Of a DNA stretch of 64,000 nt, positions 47,329 to 58,557 are shown piece by piece. Within the stretch, counting starts at the first letter, position 1; the number at the start of each line of letters is the position of its first letter. The stretch is from Anthostomella pinea. Lineage: Eukaryota > Ascomycota > Sordariomycetes > Xylariales > Xylariaceae. A program made the position numbers and the translations under genes. The notes beneath the pieces were generated by a model. It searched no databases, was not told the DNA's origin, and was given only the letters and a program-made list of their open reading frames with translations. The stretch is from contig CAUWAG010000013.1 of the NCBI GenBank assembly GCA_963556695.1, forward strand, positions 2,046,001 through 2,110,000, written 5' to 3'.

Positions 47329-49085
47329 ATGCACGACAGCGAGAAGGCCTCGCCGCCCTCTCCCCAGATGTCCACCCCAGCCTCCGTCAAAGACGCCAAC
47401 CCCAACGTCAACGTCAACGCCCAGCCCATCAAGCCCGCCATGCTCAACAGCGACAGCGAGAAGGGCTTGCCGTCCTCTACCCAGGTCTTGGCCACTGCCC
47501 CGGCCCCCATTAACGCTGACGCTGAGCGCCGCCTGGTCCGCAAGATCGACCTCCACGTCTATCCCATCCTCTTCCTTGTGTACGCCTTGTCCTTCCTTGA
47601 CCGCATCAACATCAGCAATGCCCGCATCCAGGGTCTTACCGAGGACCTCGACCTGTACGGCAACCGGTTCAACATTGCCCTCTTCGTAAGTTGCCCATAC
47701 CTGCCCGTGGGACAGACAGAGAGCTGACACCCGACAGGTCTACTTCATCCCTTATGTCTTGTTGGAGGTGCCGTCCAACATGATCATCAAGAAGATGAGA
47801 CCCTGTAAGTGGCCTACCTACCTATCCAGCGTCACCCGCCTGCGAAGCCGCTGACAGGGAGGCAACAGCTTACTACTTGGCATCTCTGATGGCTGCATGG
47901 GGTATCGTCAACATGTGCATGGGCTTCGTCAAAAGCTACGAAGGGCTCGTCGTCCTCCGTTTCTTCCTTGGCGTCTTGGAGGCTGGCGTCATGCCCGGAA
48001 TCATATACCTGACATCCATGTACTACAAGCGGCACGAGTTCCAGAAGCGCATGAGTTTCTACTTCTGCTCCGTGCTGGCTGCCGGTGCGTTTGGAGGTGT
48101 AAGTTCTCTTCCAATCTGTCAACACTTTGCTGTTGTCGTGTCGACCTGGCTGACCATTACCTTGCAGCTTCTGGCGTACGGCATCTCGCACTTGGACGGC
48201 CACCGTGGCCTCCGCGCCTGGCGCTGGATCTTCATCATCGAGGGAGCTGCTACCGCCTTCATCTCCATTGTCTCCGTGTTCCTCATCGTCGACTGGCCCG
48301 ACCAGTGCCGCTTCCTCAACACTGAGGAAAAGCAACTGCTGCGACTCCGCCTCGCTGATGACGGTACCGAGTTGGCTCGCATGGACACCCTGAACCGATA
48401 CGCATACAAGCTCATCTTCTCCGATTGGAAGATCTGGCTCGGTTCTCTGGTCTACATGGGCATTGGCATCACGGGCTACTCCACAGTCTACTTCATGCCG
48501 ACCATCCTCCTCGAGTTCGGCTGGACCGCTGAAGCCGCCCAGCTCCATACCGTCCCCGTCTATGTCGTGACTGCTGTCGGCATGCTCGGCGCCGCCTACT
48601 TGTCCGACAGATTTAAACACCGATACGGATTCATCATGCTGGGAGCAGCCATCGCCACCATTGGCTACGCCATGCTTCTCAACCAGGCCAACCTCAGCCG
48701 TGATGCCAAGTACACGGCCATATTCCTTGCCTCCATTGGTGGATATATGGGTACGCCCATTGCCCTCGCTTGGTTGACCAACAATATTTCCGGACACTGG
48801 AAGCGCGCATTCGGCTCGGGTATCCAGATTACCATCGGAAACTGCGCAGGTATTATCGCCGCCAACATCTTCGTCACTCAGGAGTCACCACGTTATCCGA
48901 CTGGCTATGGAACTGCACTCGGTTTGACGTGGCTCGGCGCCCTCGCTGCGACGTTGCTCGTCGTATACCTGGCCCTCGAGAACAGGAAGCGCGCCGCAGG
49001 CGAGGGAGATGGCAGACTGAGCCAGCCCAAGGAGGAGTTGGACAATATGGGAGACTATCACCCATCGTTCCAATTCACCCTGTGA
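47329..49085 (+). CDS. MFS transporter, Dal5/allantoate permease (anion:cation symporter) type
   Basis: A 523-residue carrier of the fungal anion:cation symporter family, whose members take up allantoate, nicotinate, pantothenate and similar small organic anions. Exons are 47329-47685, 47738-47804, 47869-48098 and 48168-49085, with introns of 52, 64 and 69 nt. The N-terminal ~65 residues are hydrophilic. The protein then has RKIDLHVYPILFLVYALSFLDRINISNARIQG, the family's hallmark first helix with LDR-x-N. The typical RFFLGVLEAGVMPG and DWP-x-QCRFL segments follow, and LTNNISGHWKRA before the last helices. The third intron has 69 nt and no in-frame stop, so its retention would insert 23 residues. 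Substrate cannot be inferred. Confidence 0.93.
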
Positions 49086-50604
49086 ATGTAGTCTACCTGT
49101 CGCTATGGCGTTGGCGTTTCCCGAGTCTGGTATGTATGTTGGGTGGGATTCTTCCATGCTGCTGCTGCTGCTTCTACGCAGGCCTTTGTCGTATGCGTGG
49201 AACAATGGTAGTCACTTGCTCCCCCCACTTGAACCCCATGACAGATAGTTAGCTTTTGTTCGCCAGCAAGAAAATGAGGCGCACTGATTCCTGTCCAAAT
49301 AGTATTGTAGCCATGTTCGTGATACACTGAACCTCTAGAAGTCTCCGCATGTTACGGTATTACATAATACCTCCACATATTTATGTACATATATACCTCT
49401 AGCTTCCCCCTTCTCTTCCGACCTTGCCTCTTCTTCCTTAGATATCGTTGAATCTAGATATTTCATCCCATCAGCCCTGACCAGCGCAGCTGCAGGCCTG
49501 ATTGTCACACCGCACACCACTCGTTCATTAAGCGAAACGTGAGAAGATTATAATTGGAATCAGCAGCCTGAAATAAGCATTGCATATGGCTAATGGGCTC
49601 AAATCTGTTTATTCCATGGTGCTTATTCCAATTATACGAAAATACAGTATCAGTGTCTAAGAGTTAATAGAAGTATGGACGGACGGAGACTTATGAGGGG
49701 TGACAGTACCATGGGGTTATCCTACCGAACGCCAAAGTTACACTTGAGCAGTTGCATCGAGAGAATAAACAGGTATGGAACAAACCACCAACACTATGGG
49801 TTTCAACCATCATATTTGTAGCAATCGACTGGGAAACTGTGTGGTCGCTGGCTTTGCTGTCGTGACAGCTTCATGTTGCTTTTCTTCCCGGCCATGCTCT
49901 ATACCCCTATGTGCTGGGCATCGCCCCCAAGAGGCGTTTCACAGGTGCCCCTTCGATGAGGCAACATCGGCATCAAGGAACGGACAGCCACACCGTATCT
50001 TTTACCCACTGGTTACACTCATAGTCCGTATTGGTACCTCGGCGATAGATAGGCGAAAATCATTAATCATTGGTGTTATTTAGAAATAACGCCGTGTTCA
50101 GCCTACGTAACTATTTTCATACAGGTTCATACCCAGCCCGAGTGCGCCGCCCTACCATCCTACTCATCTCGAATACCTTTGCCACTGGTGCTAGGCACCA
50201 ACACCTATGCCCATCGACGACGACTACGCTTACTGTACGCATTATGTGCGCCAACCGCAGACTGACCGGTAAGCTCGCGACGCCCCGACTGATGCTGCTC
50301 CAACCTCACCCACTTTCCCAGATCATTTTCGGTTGGTGGGACTTGGGATCAAGATACCAATAGAGCAAAATCCCAAGGCAGATGGAAAGGAACAGGATAT
50401 CCATGATGCCGAGCGCTGTGGATCTACTCTGCCCCGTGAACGAGTGATGAATACGACGAAGAAACAAACTCGATTGCGGTCGCTAAAATGATGTTGCGTA
50501 AGGAGGTGAAATGAAGTCGTTACTGAATTGAAGAATCAGGGCAATCCCCAGACACCGATTGGCTAGCTAAAGCCACGAGGAGGACGGCACATGTGTGCAC
50601 ACGT
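49086..50604. other. Intergenic region (3' flanks) with short inverted repeat
   Basis: No gene supported. TATAATTGGAAT at 49549-49560 pairs with ATTCCAATTATA at 49625-49636, with partial extension inward (CAGCA / TGCTT). This could be a small MITE-like element of about 90 bp or a chance hairpin. Confidence 0.4.
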
Positions 50605-53600
50605 TCATAGTTCGTCCCTCATATGATCGATTGTCTCCTTCACCCTGTCGGTCACGGCAGAGACGGTATCTCCAGCAGCATTGACAACAGAGCCCGCTGA
50701 GTCAGTGATCTCGCTTGCAGCACTCGCGACTGTTGCGGACGCGGCGCTGGCGAGACTCGAGGCAGAAGATGCCCCAGTCACATAGGCGCCCGCGAGCCGA
50801 GAGTACACCGATTCAGTAAATGTCGGTTCCTTGCCCATGACGAGCTCAGACACGAGTGAGCTGACGGCGGCGTACTGCGAAGATGCAGCATCACCGGCCG
50901 ACGCACCGTAACCTCCCGCAAAAGCTGTCATAGAAGACATATGGTCCGCGGCCGCATCGGTCGCGGATGCGGCGTAGTCACCCGCGGCACTCGCGTAGTC
51001 GCCAGCGACGGACGCGTAGTCACCGGCAGCAGTGTACAGATTCTCATACCACGGTGTGGGCGTTGGAGCACCGTAGACCTGGGAGCTTACACGGCTGACG
51101 ATCGCGTCCCAATTCTCACCCACTGAGTCTCGGGCTCCGGACGCCATGTCGCCAACAGAGGCCGCCACCGAACCAGCAGCCTCACTTGCAGCAGAGACAG
51201 CGCCGGAGGCCGACTCACCGGCTACCGATGCAACCGACGAGGCAGACTGGCTTGCTACCGATGCGGCCGACGCGGCAGACTCCTGGAGGTTGGTGGGTGT
51301 CGGCGTCGCGGTCAACGAGCTCACCGCCGTGGAAGCAGCGGAAAGGAATTCCGCGTAGCGAGCGTGGGCCATGCCAACGCCCGCGTAATAGTTGTGCTGC
51401 GCTTGGTCCAGTAGCTTCGACGCCATCTTCTCCGCGCCCTCGAGATATGTACTTGGTGTTGGTTCTGCAGCGCCCAGTGCAACCTTGGCAGCCTCGTACT
51501 GTTCAGAAGCCCAGCTGACAGAGTCCTGGAGGTTTTGCTGCGCAATAGACTGGGCCTTTTCCCAGTCAACTGATGGCATTGAGGGCATGGTCGGCATGTC
51601 TGGCATCCACTTGGTCGTTGGGGTGCCGTAGATGCCTGCGGATGCAGCAGTCATAGCTTCTCCTAGGCGGGAGTTGGCCGAGGCCATGGCACCGAAGTAG
51701 GCATTGGATACCGAACTGAGCATTTCCTCATGGACGGGTTTGGGTTCTCCCTTGACCTGCGCTGATACGGCCGACATGGCACGTGAGTACTGATCCGCAG
51801 CCCCGGCGATAGCAGCAGTGTATGCGGACTGGGCCGCCGACGTGATGCTGGCCGGTACGTCTGACTGCACCACGGACGCCGCACTCGACGCCGAAGAAAC
51901 AAAGTCGTCGTCAAGGATCGGCTGGCGGGAGGGAACCGACTGGGCTGCTGCACCAAAGAGAGCAGACTTGATGGTGGTTGATGCTGCATCTTCGGCGGAC
52001 TGAGTCGGTACTCCTGGGGACTCAACGATGGTCTCATCGAGCTGCTCAGGCCCGTCTGCAGGCTCCGATATGGGAAGGGACTCAACAGATTCGGCCGCTC
52101 TCGTCGCCTTATCTTGCGAGGACCTAGTCTCTGACAGGTCGGAAGCCGAGGGTAGGTCACTGGCGCTTTCGGTCGGCTCCGTAGTGAGGCTCTCCAACGG
52201 AGCCAGAGCAGAGGTATCGGCGCCATCCGAGTCTGCTCCGGCCAACGAGACGGTTACCGTCTCGGTTTGCTCGCCGTCTACCACAGTGGAAGTTTCGGTA
52301 CTTTCAGACATGTCGTCTGCTACCTTCTCCTGGGCAGCTTCGGCCGCAAGCCGCATAGTGTCGCTATCGAAATCATCGGTCAGATCACCGGCAGCCGCCT
52401 TCCATGCGGCGACCTGCTTCAGTCTGGCCAGCTCTTCGGCTGCAGCCTGCGCGATGCCCATAGCCTCATCTTCTATCTCGGTAGCAGCCGCTTGCGACTC
52501 AAGGAGACCAGGGTGGGTGGTAATCAGGCGCTTCAAGTCCTGCGTCCACTCGTCGAACCTGGCCTTGAGCTGGTGATACTTTTGCCAGTCCTTGTATGTA
52601 ACGCCATCCATCCAGGCCCATTTAATACCGATTTTCTGCAGCGCCAAGTCACGCGTGTTGGCTAGAAGTGTGAAGTGCTCCTGAGCAGCCTTGGTGACGG
52701 CTATCTCGGTTTCTTGTTCGTAGGACTGGCGCCAATTGCGAACATCCTGGGCCTTGTTCTTAATCGCAAGGCCAGCACTTCGAATCGCGGCGACAATTTC
52801 TTCGTCCCCTTTTTCGGCGTTTCCAGCGTTCTTCTCCAAGGTGCCTACCAAAGCCTTCTTTAGATGCTCAATCTCTGACGTAACTGTGTCGTCCAACTGT
52901 GTAACCAATGACTTGCCCATGGGTTTGGCATGTCGCTCGATCATGCGATAAGCGATCTCATGGACTCGCTCCTCGATCTCAACAGCACCCTCGTCGGCGG
53001 CCTCGGAAAACTTGCCCTCCCAGAGCTCCAGATCTTCCGCTACAGTCTTTGCAGCGAGCTTGCGAGCTTCTTCGCGGTCCTTGGGGACCTTCGCCGGGTC
53101 ATCGCTAGCTGCCGAAGACTCAGGGGCCTCGAGACTGTCGACTGCGGTCGAGGATAGATCAGGCGTACCCTCGGCGGCGTATGCTGTGGAAGACGAAATG
53201 GACGAGGACGGCTTGATGAAGGTGGATGCGGGAGCAGTGCTGGGTTCAGTGTTAATACCTACTCTGTCCAGAAAGAACGGCACGAGACTTACAAGTTGGC
53301 TTGATCGGGTGCTGGCTTGGATTTCTTTTCGTTGTATCTACCGAGGCGCTCACCAATGCGCACGAGTTGCGGTTCTACCTTCATCACGTAGACATCCCTC
53401 AAGTGGGGCCACACGGCAGAGTCCAGGAAAGCGTACGTCTTGTTCCAGGCCCAGACGGTCGAAGGGACAGCGGTTTTGGCCGTGAAGGCGTACGCAGCAT
53501 CGTAGCCGCGGGCGGCGTAGGGCTGCACGAAGAGGTAGGCCGGAAGCATGAACTCGTGATAGGTTTGGAGGGCATTGGTGCGTGCGATATCGTAGTAGGG

Positions 53601-54318
53601 CGAGACAACGTCGGATGCCTTTTCGACGTGAGGTGAGACTCTCTGGTCATACTGCCCCTTGGCCAACGACTGGTATTTTGCAATTTGAGGCTGGACGTTC
53701 TTCTCCCACTGGCCCTGGCCAAAGGCCTGCGCCTGAGCGACGCGTGGGCCTCCGTACTTGACAGCAAAAGTGCGGCCAGGTGTGACGACGGCGCGGTCTA
53801 CGGCGGCGTAGTATGGCCGGGCGCGGTCGACGTAGGGCTCGGCGTAGGTGTGGTAGTATGGGGTTACGTGCGGCAACACGGACTGCTTGACTTGGAAGTA
53901 CGGCTTGCAGATGGCAGGGGACTTGTCGGTGCAGGCGTCTAGCGTCGAAGGGCAGCGAAACAAGAGGGTGAAGATGGAATACCAAGTTAGAAGCCTATAT
54001 AGAGCAAGATGAGACGTCGTCAGCAACGGGATCGTTCCTTGTGCAGCATGCATAGGGGAACAGGTTTTACCTAGCGGCGATGTTGAAAGAGCGAGCGAAG
54101 AAGCCCCGTCTCTTCTTCTGGACTGGGCTGTTCCTCCGGGAGACCACGGCATGCCCGTTGGCAGTGTTCGCTGGCTTCATGCCGTTCGTGCCGTTCATCC
54201 CGTGTGTACCGTTGATTCCATTGATTCCGTCGACGCCGTTGACGCCGTTCATTCCCTTGGGCCCCTTGGGGGAGCCGTTGGTATACGGTTTGGACTGATG
54301 GTCCATGGTGACACCCAT
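50605..54318 (-). CDS. Large Ala/Ser-repeat protein of an uncharacterised fungal family, ending in RDEL
   Basis: A 1194-residue protein from exons (minus) 54318-54071, 53994-53293 and 53239-50605, with introns of 76 and 53 nt. Homologues are often labelled 'transcription factor hoxa13', but no homeodomain is visible. The N terminus is Gly/Asn/Met-repetitive (GINGINGTHG). A hydrophobic helix (LLTWYSIFTLLF, about residues 83-95) follows, then a Tyr/Pro-rich conserved region (PYYHTYAEPYVDRARPYY, TNALQTYHEFMLPAY). A helical, probably coiled-coil region with KDWQKYHQLK comes next. The last ~550 residues are Ala/Ser/Gly-rich with degenerate repeats around G-x-P-T-P-T, each followed by an amphipathic Ala/Ser helix, reminiscent of lipid-surface proteins. 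The final residues HMRDEL resemble an ER-retrieval signal. A second start, MDHQSK at 54306, is possible. Function unknown. Confidence 0.8.
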
Positions 54319-55335
54319 GACGATGGTGATGGGTGCGATGACTCGGTCGAGAGTGATGGAGATGTCTCACATCAAGGTGTGAAGATTGTCGGACTGGACA
54401 AACATATAGAGTGGGAAAGCTGGGAGATGGACGACGAAGGGAGGAAGCTGTGGACCAAGGATTAGCAGCAATCCAGTGCTCGGTTGGTCCCTTGGGATAT
54501 GGTGGCAGGCGAGTTCACAAGAAAGAAGGCTGAACTGACGGCAGCAGGAATTAAGCTTTGACGATAGCAGATACTATTGCCACAAGGCTCGAGAGGTAGA
54601 AGTAGGCGGATAGAGACAACTGGTCAGCGGTCGGAGCGCTCGTGCGAACGTGTGTTTCGGCACCCTGCACGTAGTCACACCTCTGACGCAAGGGGGGTTG
54701 GTTGATAGAAAGGGACCTCGATATTGCACGTAGGAGTGTTGGGAGTGTGTTGGATGCTGAGACCCGAGAAAGCAATGGCTCGAGAACTTTAAAAGGTGAA
54801 GAGACGACGAGGAGACAGCAAGATAGATGAGAGGAGATAATGAAGTACCCTGCCTACATGCTAGATAAGGAGGGCCGATGACGAGACTGATGAAGAGTGA
54901 GGTGAGACTGAGAAGTGAGACAAGCAGCTGAAAGCATTCTGGGGGTCGGTAAGGTAAGGTACCTTACCCAGGTGGGTGGGCGGGGCGGGAGGGGGGGTGG
55001 GAGGGGGGGTTGAAAATCATGTTGGTATGATGTTCACTCATGCCATCATGTCAACAGCATTGCACCAAAATGTTGGAGCGTTGTGCTGGCCCGTCAGGCC
55101 ACTACGCAATTACAGGCATGGGATCGACCTAGTGACTAATGCTACAGATTAGCAAGGTGTTTGACTGAAATAGGTGTTCAAGCCACACAGCTATATCAGA
55201 CACACCGTAGTATTAAAGCTATAATATTATGTTAAAACAGGGCTAAATTAATTAAGTAAAAACTAACGGCTATATAATATAAAGCATATAATAATTTTAA
55301 ATAAAAATCTTAATATGTTTAATAATTGTAATTTA
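54319..55335. promoter_or_regulatory. Promoter region with G-quadruplex tract
   Basis: No gene supported. The plus strand at 54971-55010 has successive runs of three to seven guanines (GGTGGGTGGGCGGGGCGGGA and onward), a strong G-quadruplex candidate about 650 bp upstream of the minus-strand gene. From about 55200 the sequence turns sharply AT-rich. Confidence 0.5.
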
Positions 55336-57177
55336 ATGTAGCTGACAAGCGAGTTGGCTTTACAAGCGAGTTGGCACTCGTCACGAACACTCCAACTGCT
55401 ATGTGAAATAACTTCACCACAACGCATTCAATTCAATTCAATCAATTAAATTCCTTTTCTTCAGAGGTTTCTATCTCTATTGTACAAGTTCGCGCATTAT
55501 GGCCAGTGTTATCGCAAACGCCACACCGTTACTCACGCGCTGCCATCCTCCTTGGACGACGACTACCTTCACCCATTTCCTGTCTTGCCAGCTCAGTACC
55601 ATCCTTTATAGCATGAAGACCTGTTACATTTTCAACAGAAAGTATTCCTTCTTTTACCAGACATTTATTTTTTGTTCTCCGGTGTTTACTTAGTAAGTGA
55701 TTGGCCTCCCCTAGCTCACGGACCCAAGAATCAACCAAAGCGACCTTGTATATAAGACCATGTGTAGCCTTTGAAAACGAGCTCAATGCATCAATTATTG
55801 ATATAGGTGAGCTTCTTTGGTGGTTTCTGACTCGATTTTAGATATAAACCAATTGGTTTACCGCTTTATTAATGGTGGTAGGCGTCTTTAAAGTCCAAGT
55901 AGTGGGTGGCAGATTGGGGTCTGGTGACGGTGTTCGTACAACAGCGACAGCATCCGCCTTTAAAATGACACTCTCTGGGTCAAAAGGAACAAGGCCAGTG
56001 GCACTGAAACCTGCTCAGATGTTTCTAGGTGTCATTACAGCATTGTGTGCTTCACAAAACACTGTGAGGAAGTCCTCCTTTGAAATATAGGTTATATGAC
56101 GCCGGATGAGATCCTCAATTGAGCGACCATAAGCTCGTTGGAGTGGGGTGAAATAACTGACATCTAAAGGCTGGAGCCTATGTGAGGAGTAGGCAGGCAT
56201 ACAAAGAGTAATAATGCCATTATTCTGGCAATAATTCTCAAAGACCTGGGAATGATGGCTTTTGTGATTATCTAGGATGAGGAGGCGTTTACTGGCAGTT
56301 ATAAGCGGTCTAGTATACTTGTTGAAATGCTGAATCCATTTCAAACCAATCTCATTTGTAGTCCATCCGTTGTCAGACACGGCTACCTTCCAATCGCGTG
56401 GTAATGTTGTGTCGCAATACCGTGATGCGAGGTGGGTTTTGCCCTATAAAATGATGAATGGCGGGACCACCCAATCATCAGCATTGATAGCAGAGATTGC
56501 TGTAGGCCATTCTCTGTTGCCTTGCTAAGCTTGTCTAGGCCTGCCACTTCTTTCAGTGCTTGTGATGACCATGCCAGACCCAATAATGCTCATCATAAAC
56601 CCAGTCTCATCAAAGTTGTAAATGTCCACGCCTTGGATACCATGTTTTGCGATTGCCGCTACAATTTGGCAAAACCATGTGCAATACGTGTCTGGATCTT
56701 TGTTCAAGGCTCTTTAATAGTCCATCCTCTGATAAAAACGTGTCCAGAGGCCTAGTGTGAATTTATTGAAGTTACGCGTCTAGTTCTTTTCAACGCGTCC
56801 AGCCCCACGTGCTGCCAACAATTGATTCGTCATATCCTCAACATAACTGTGCCGGGGTGGAAATGCTCGCGCATCCAGGTCAAGAATGAAAGAAAGAATG
56901 CATTCTCTTCGGAAACTGTAAGTTTCAAAATATTGTGCATGCTGTCGCGTCGTGATGGCATTCCTTTCATTCTATTGCTCAAAGTGGAATGATGGATGTT
57001 AAAGAGTTTCACAAGCTGAAATATAGAAATATGAGGGCCACGTCATTTAGCTTGGACAGCTAGCTATAAGTCTGATTCATTGTAACGTGTTGCCACTGTT
57101 GTTGGTGGAGATATAATGGTTTGAATTGTGTTAGTTGGAAAGTTCATGACAAGTGCCAACTCGCTATTCAGCTACAT
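55336..57177 (-). mobile_element. Degenerate Fot1/pogo-type transposon in AT-rich block
   Basis: The 1842-bp element has inverted ends ATGTAGCTGA...AGCGAGTTGGCACT-C/T-GTCA-C/T-GAAC, flanked by TA at 55334-55335 and 57178-57179. The left end carries an extra copy of the word ACAAGCGAGTTGGC, so the two ends are asymmetric. Several end differences are C/T, as RIP would cause. Sequence outside both ends is very AT-rich. It differs in sequence from the element at 17808, so it is another family. Confidence 0.82.
55500..57130 (-). pseudogene. Degenerate pogo-family transposase
   Basis: Pieces of a transposase are readable on the minus strand. Near 57012-56830: a helix-turn-helix region with HHSTLSNRMKG. 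Near 56707-56525: YNFDETGFMM, the first catalytic Asp. At 56380-56015: DNGWTTNEIGLKW, then LLILDNHKSHHS with the second catalytic Asp, then MPAYSSHRLQPLDV. At 55786-55529: a basic C-terminal part. They are separated by many stop codons, mostly TAG/TAA. The gene is inactive. Confidence 0.85.
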
Positions 57178-57499
57178 TATAGCTTATAATTATATAATAA
57201 AATATATATTTAATCATAAACTTATAGTTTTCTTATTTAAATCTTATCATAATTAAAATAACTTTTAAACAACTTTAATAATAAAATCACATAACAACTA
57301 GTATTATATATCATTGCGTATCTTTTAAAGCCTTTAATAAGATTTAAAAAGTCTTGAGTTTCAATTTTTAATTACAGCTATTATTTAAGCTATATTTAAG
57401 TATAAAATGATATTAATGCTATAATATTATATTAGCCCAAAGTTGTATTAAGCTAATTATAATAATCCAACGTAGCCGTGACGAGCCGTCTAACCTATA

Positions 57500-58379
57500 A
57501 GGCTAAAAGGTTCTATAGGGTTTATGTTCTAAGGTAAGTCAACACAAAGGACAATAAAGGCTTCTGGCAATTAGAAGACACTCAGATACTGGGGCTTGGT
57601 CTGATCCAGGGGATCACTGAATAGTCGAGTCGTCAGGAGATTTCTCCCACTTTAGGGTTGGCTAAGATGCTTAGATTGATCACTGAGATAGAGACTGTCT
57701 ATCTGTCTAGCTAGGAAATATCCATCCTTATATATCTAATCTCTCTCTCACTGATTAGGTGGCTCATCTTGGATCACCGGTGATCCAAGGTGATCCTGCT
57801 CACTGGCTCACCATAGTGATCCAGTAATCCAAATTCTTAGTCATGTGATCTAGGTTCTGCTGGTCACGTGATCTGTGTACCGTTGCTCCGATTTCTCTAC
57901 TGGTCGGCACCCCTCTCACTGGTCAACCTGTTTCCAATTGTCTCCTCTAGGCCTGTTATCAGGCTGCACTGTTTATTGGTTTGTAACAGTAGCTATTATA
58001 ACGATTTAATGATTAACAATTTTGTTAGAACAGGCTTGACCAATCAATCATAATACTTGAGTATGGGTCAAAGCCATGATATTGCTGATGGCTTGGATTA
58101 GGAGGTCTAGCTAGATCTGAAGGTCTGACTAAGTAACTTCGCAACCCGATATCTAATCTCTTATTTAATCATACATGTGGGTCCTGGTATAGATGGTTTG
58201 CAGGCTGGAATCGCATGAATCCAACAAATTTATTTAATAACAGTTAGGCCTTATTATAAAATATTTTAAACTTAATAATCATCTTAAATCTATAGAAAGT
58301 CCGTTTTCAATCGCCATAGTGTTAGAGCCCTGACATCGTGGCAACATCATTGCAACACGGTATTCTAAGACCCCCCACC
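57500..58379. repeat. LTR-like repeat sequence with GATCAC words and a 22-bp palindrome
   Basis: The region is full of GATCCA/GATCAC words and holds a perfect palindrome at 57768-57789 (arm CTTGGATCACC). TTGTAACA near 57978 and GTTAGAGCCCTGAC near 58321 resemble LTR and copia primer-site borders, but no target duplication was found and boundaries are unresolved. No coding sequence. Confidence 0.4.
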
Positions 58380-58557
58380 TGTTAGATACTAGCACGTATG
58401 TGTTGAATGGGAGCCGGAGATAGACACCGGAAGATCTCCAGTGGGCAGAGACGCACAGGGCATCTGACCCACCAAGAAGACAGATGATCAATCTCTGTAC
58501 ACTGAAGAAGCAGAGCAGAACAATCAATAGAATCCATCAACATCCGTGTATTCAACA
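58380..58557 (+). mobile_element. Solo LTR, copy 2
   Basis: A 178-bp copy of the repeat at 1499-1677, starting TGTTAGATAC and ending GTATTCAACA, in the same orientation. It differs from copy 1 by about six substitutions and one single-base gap. The flanking duplication is CCACC (58375-58379 and 58558-58562). No internal retrotransposon sequence is attached. Confidence 0.85.

Larger units (their letters stand above)
55200..57480. other. AT-rich, RIP-like island
   Basis: The stretches 55200-55340 and 57170-57480 are almost entirely A/T with scattered G/C, far from the composition of surrounding genes. GCTATAATATTAT occurs on both sides (about 55212 and 57419) in direct orientation, hinting at an older repeat into which the transposon inserted. 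Repeat-induced point mutation is the likely cause; dinucleotide statistics are needed to confirm. Confidence 0.65.

Noticed and set aside
47832..48797. 321-residue open frame on the minus strand
   Set aside because: Antisense shadow of the MFS transporter exons; no domain or signal.
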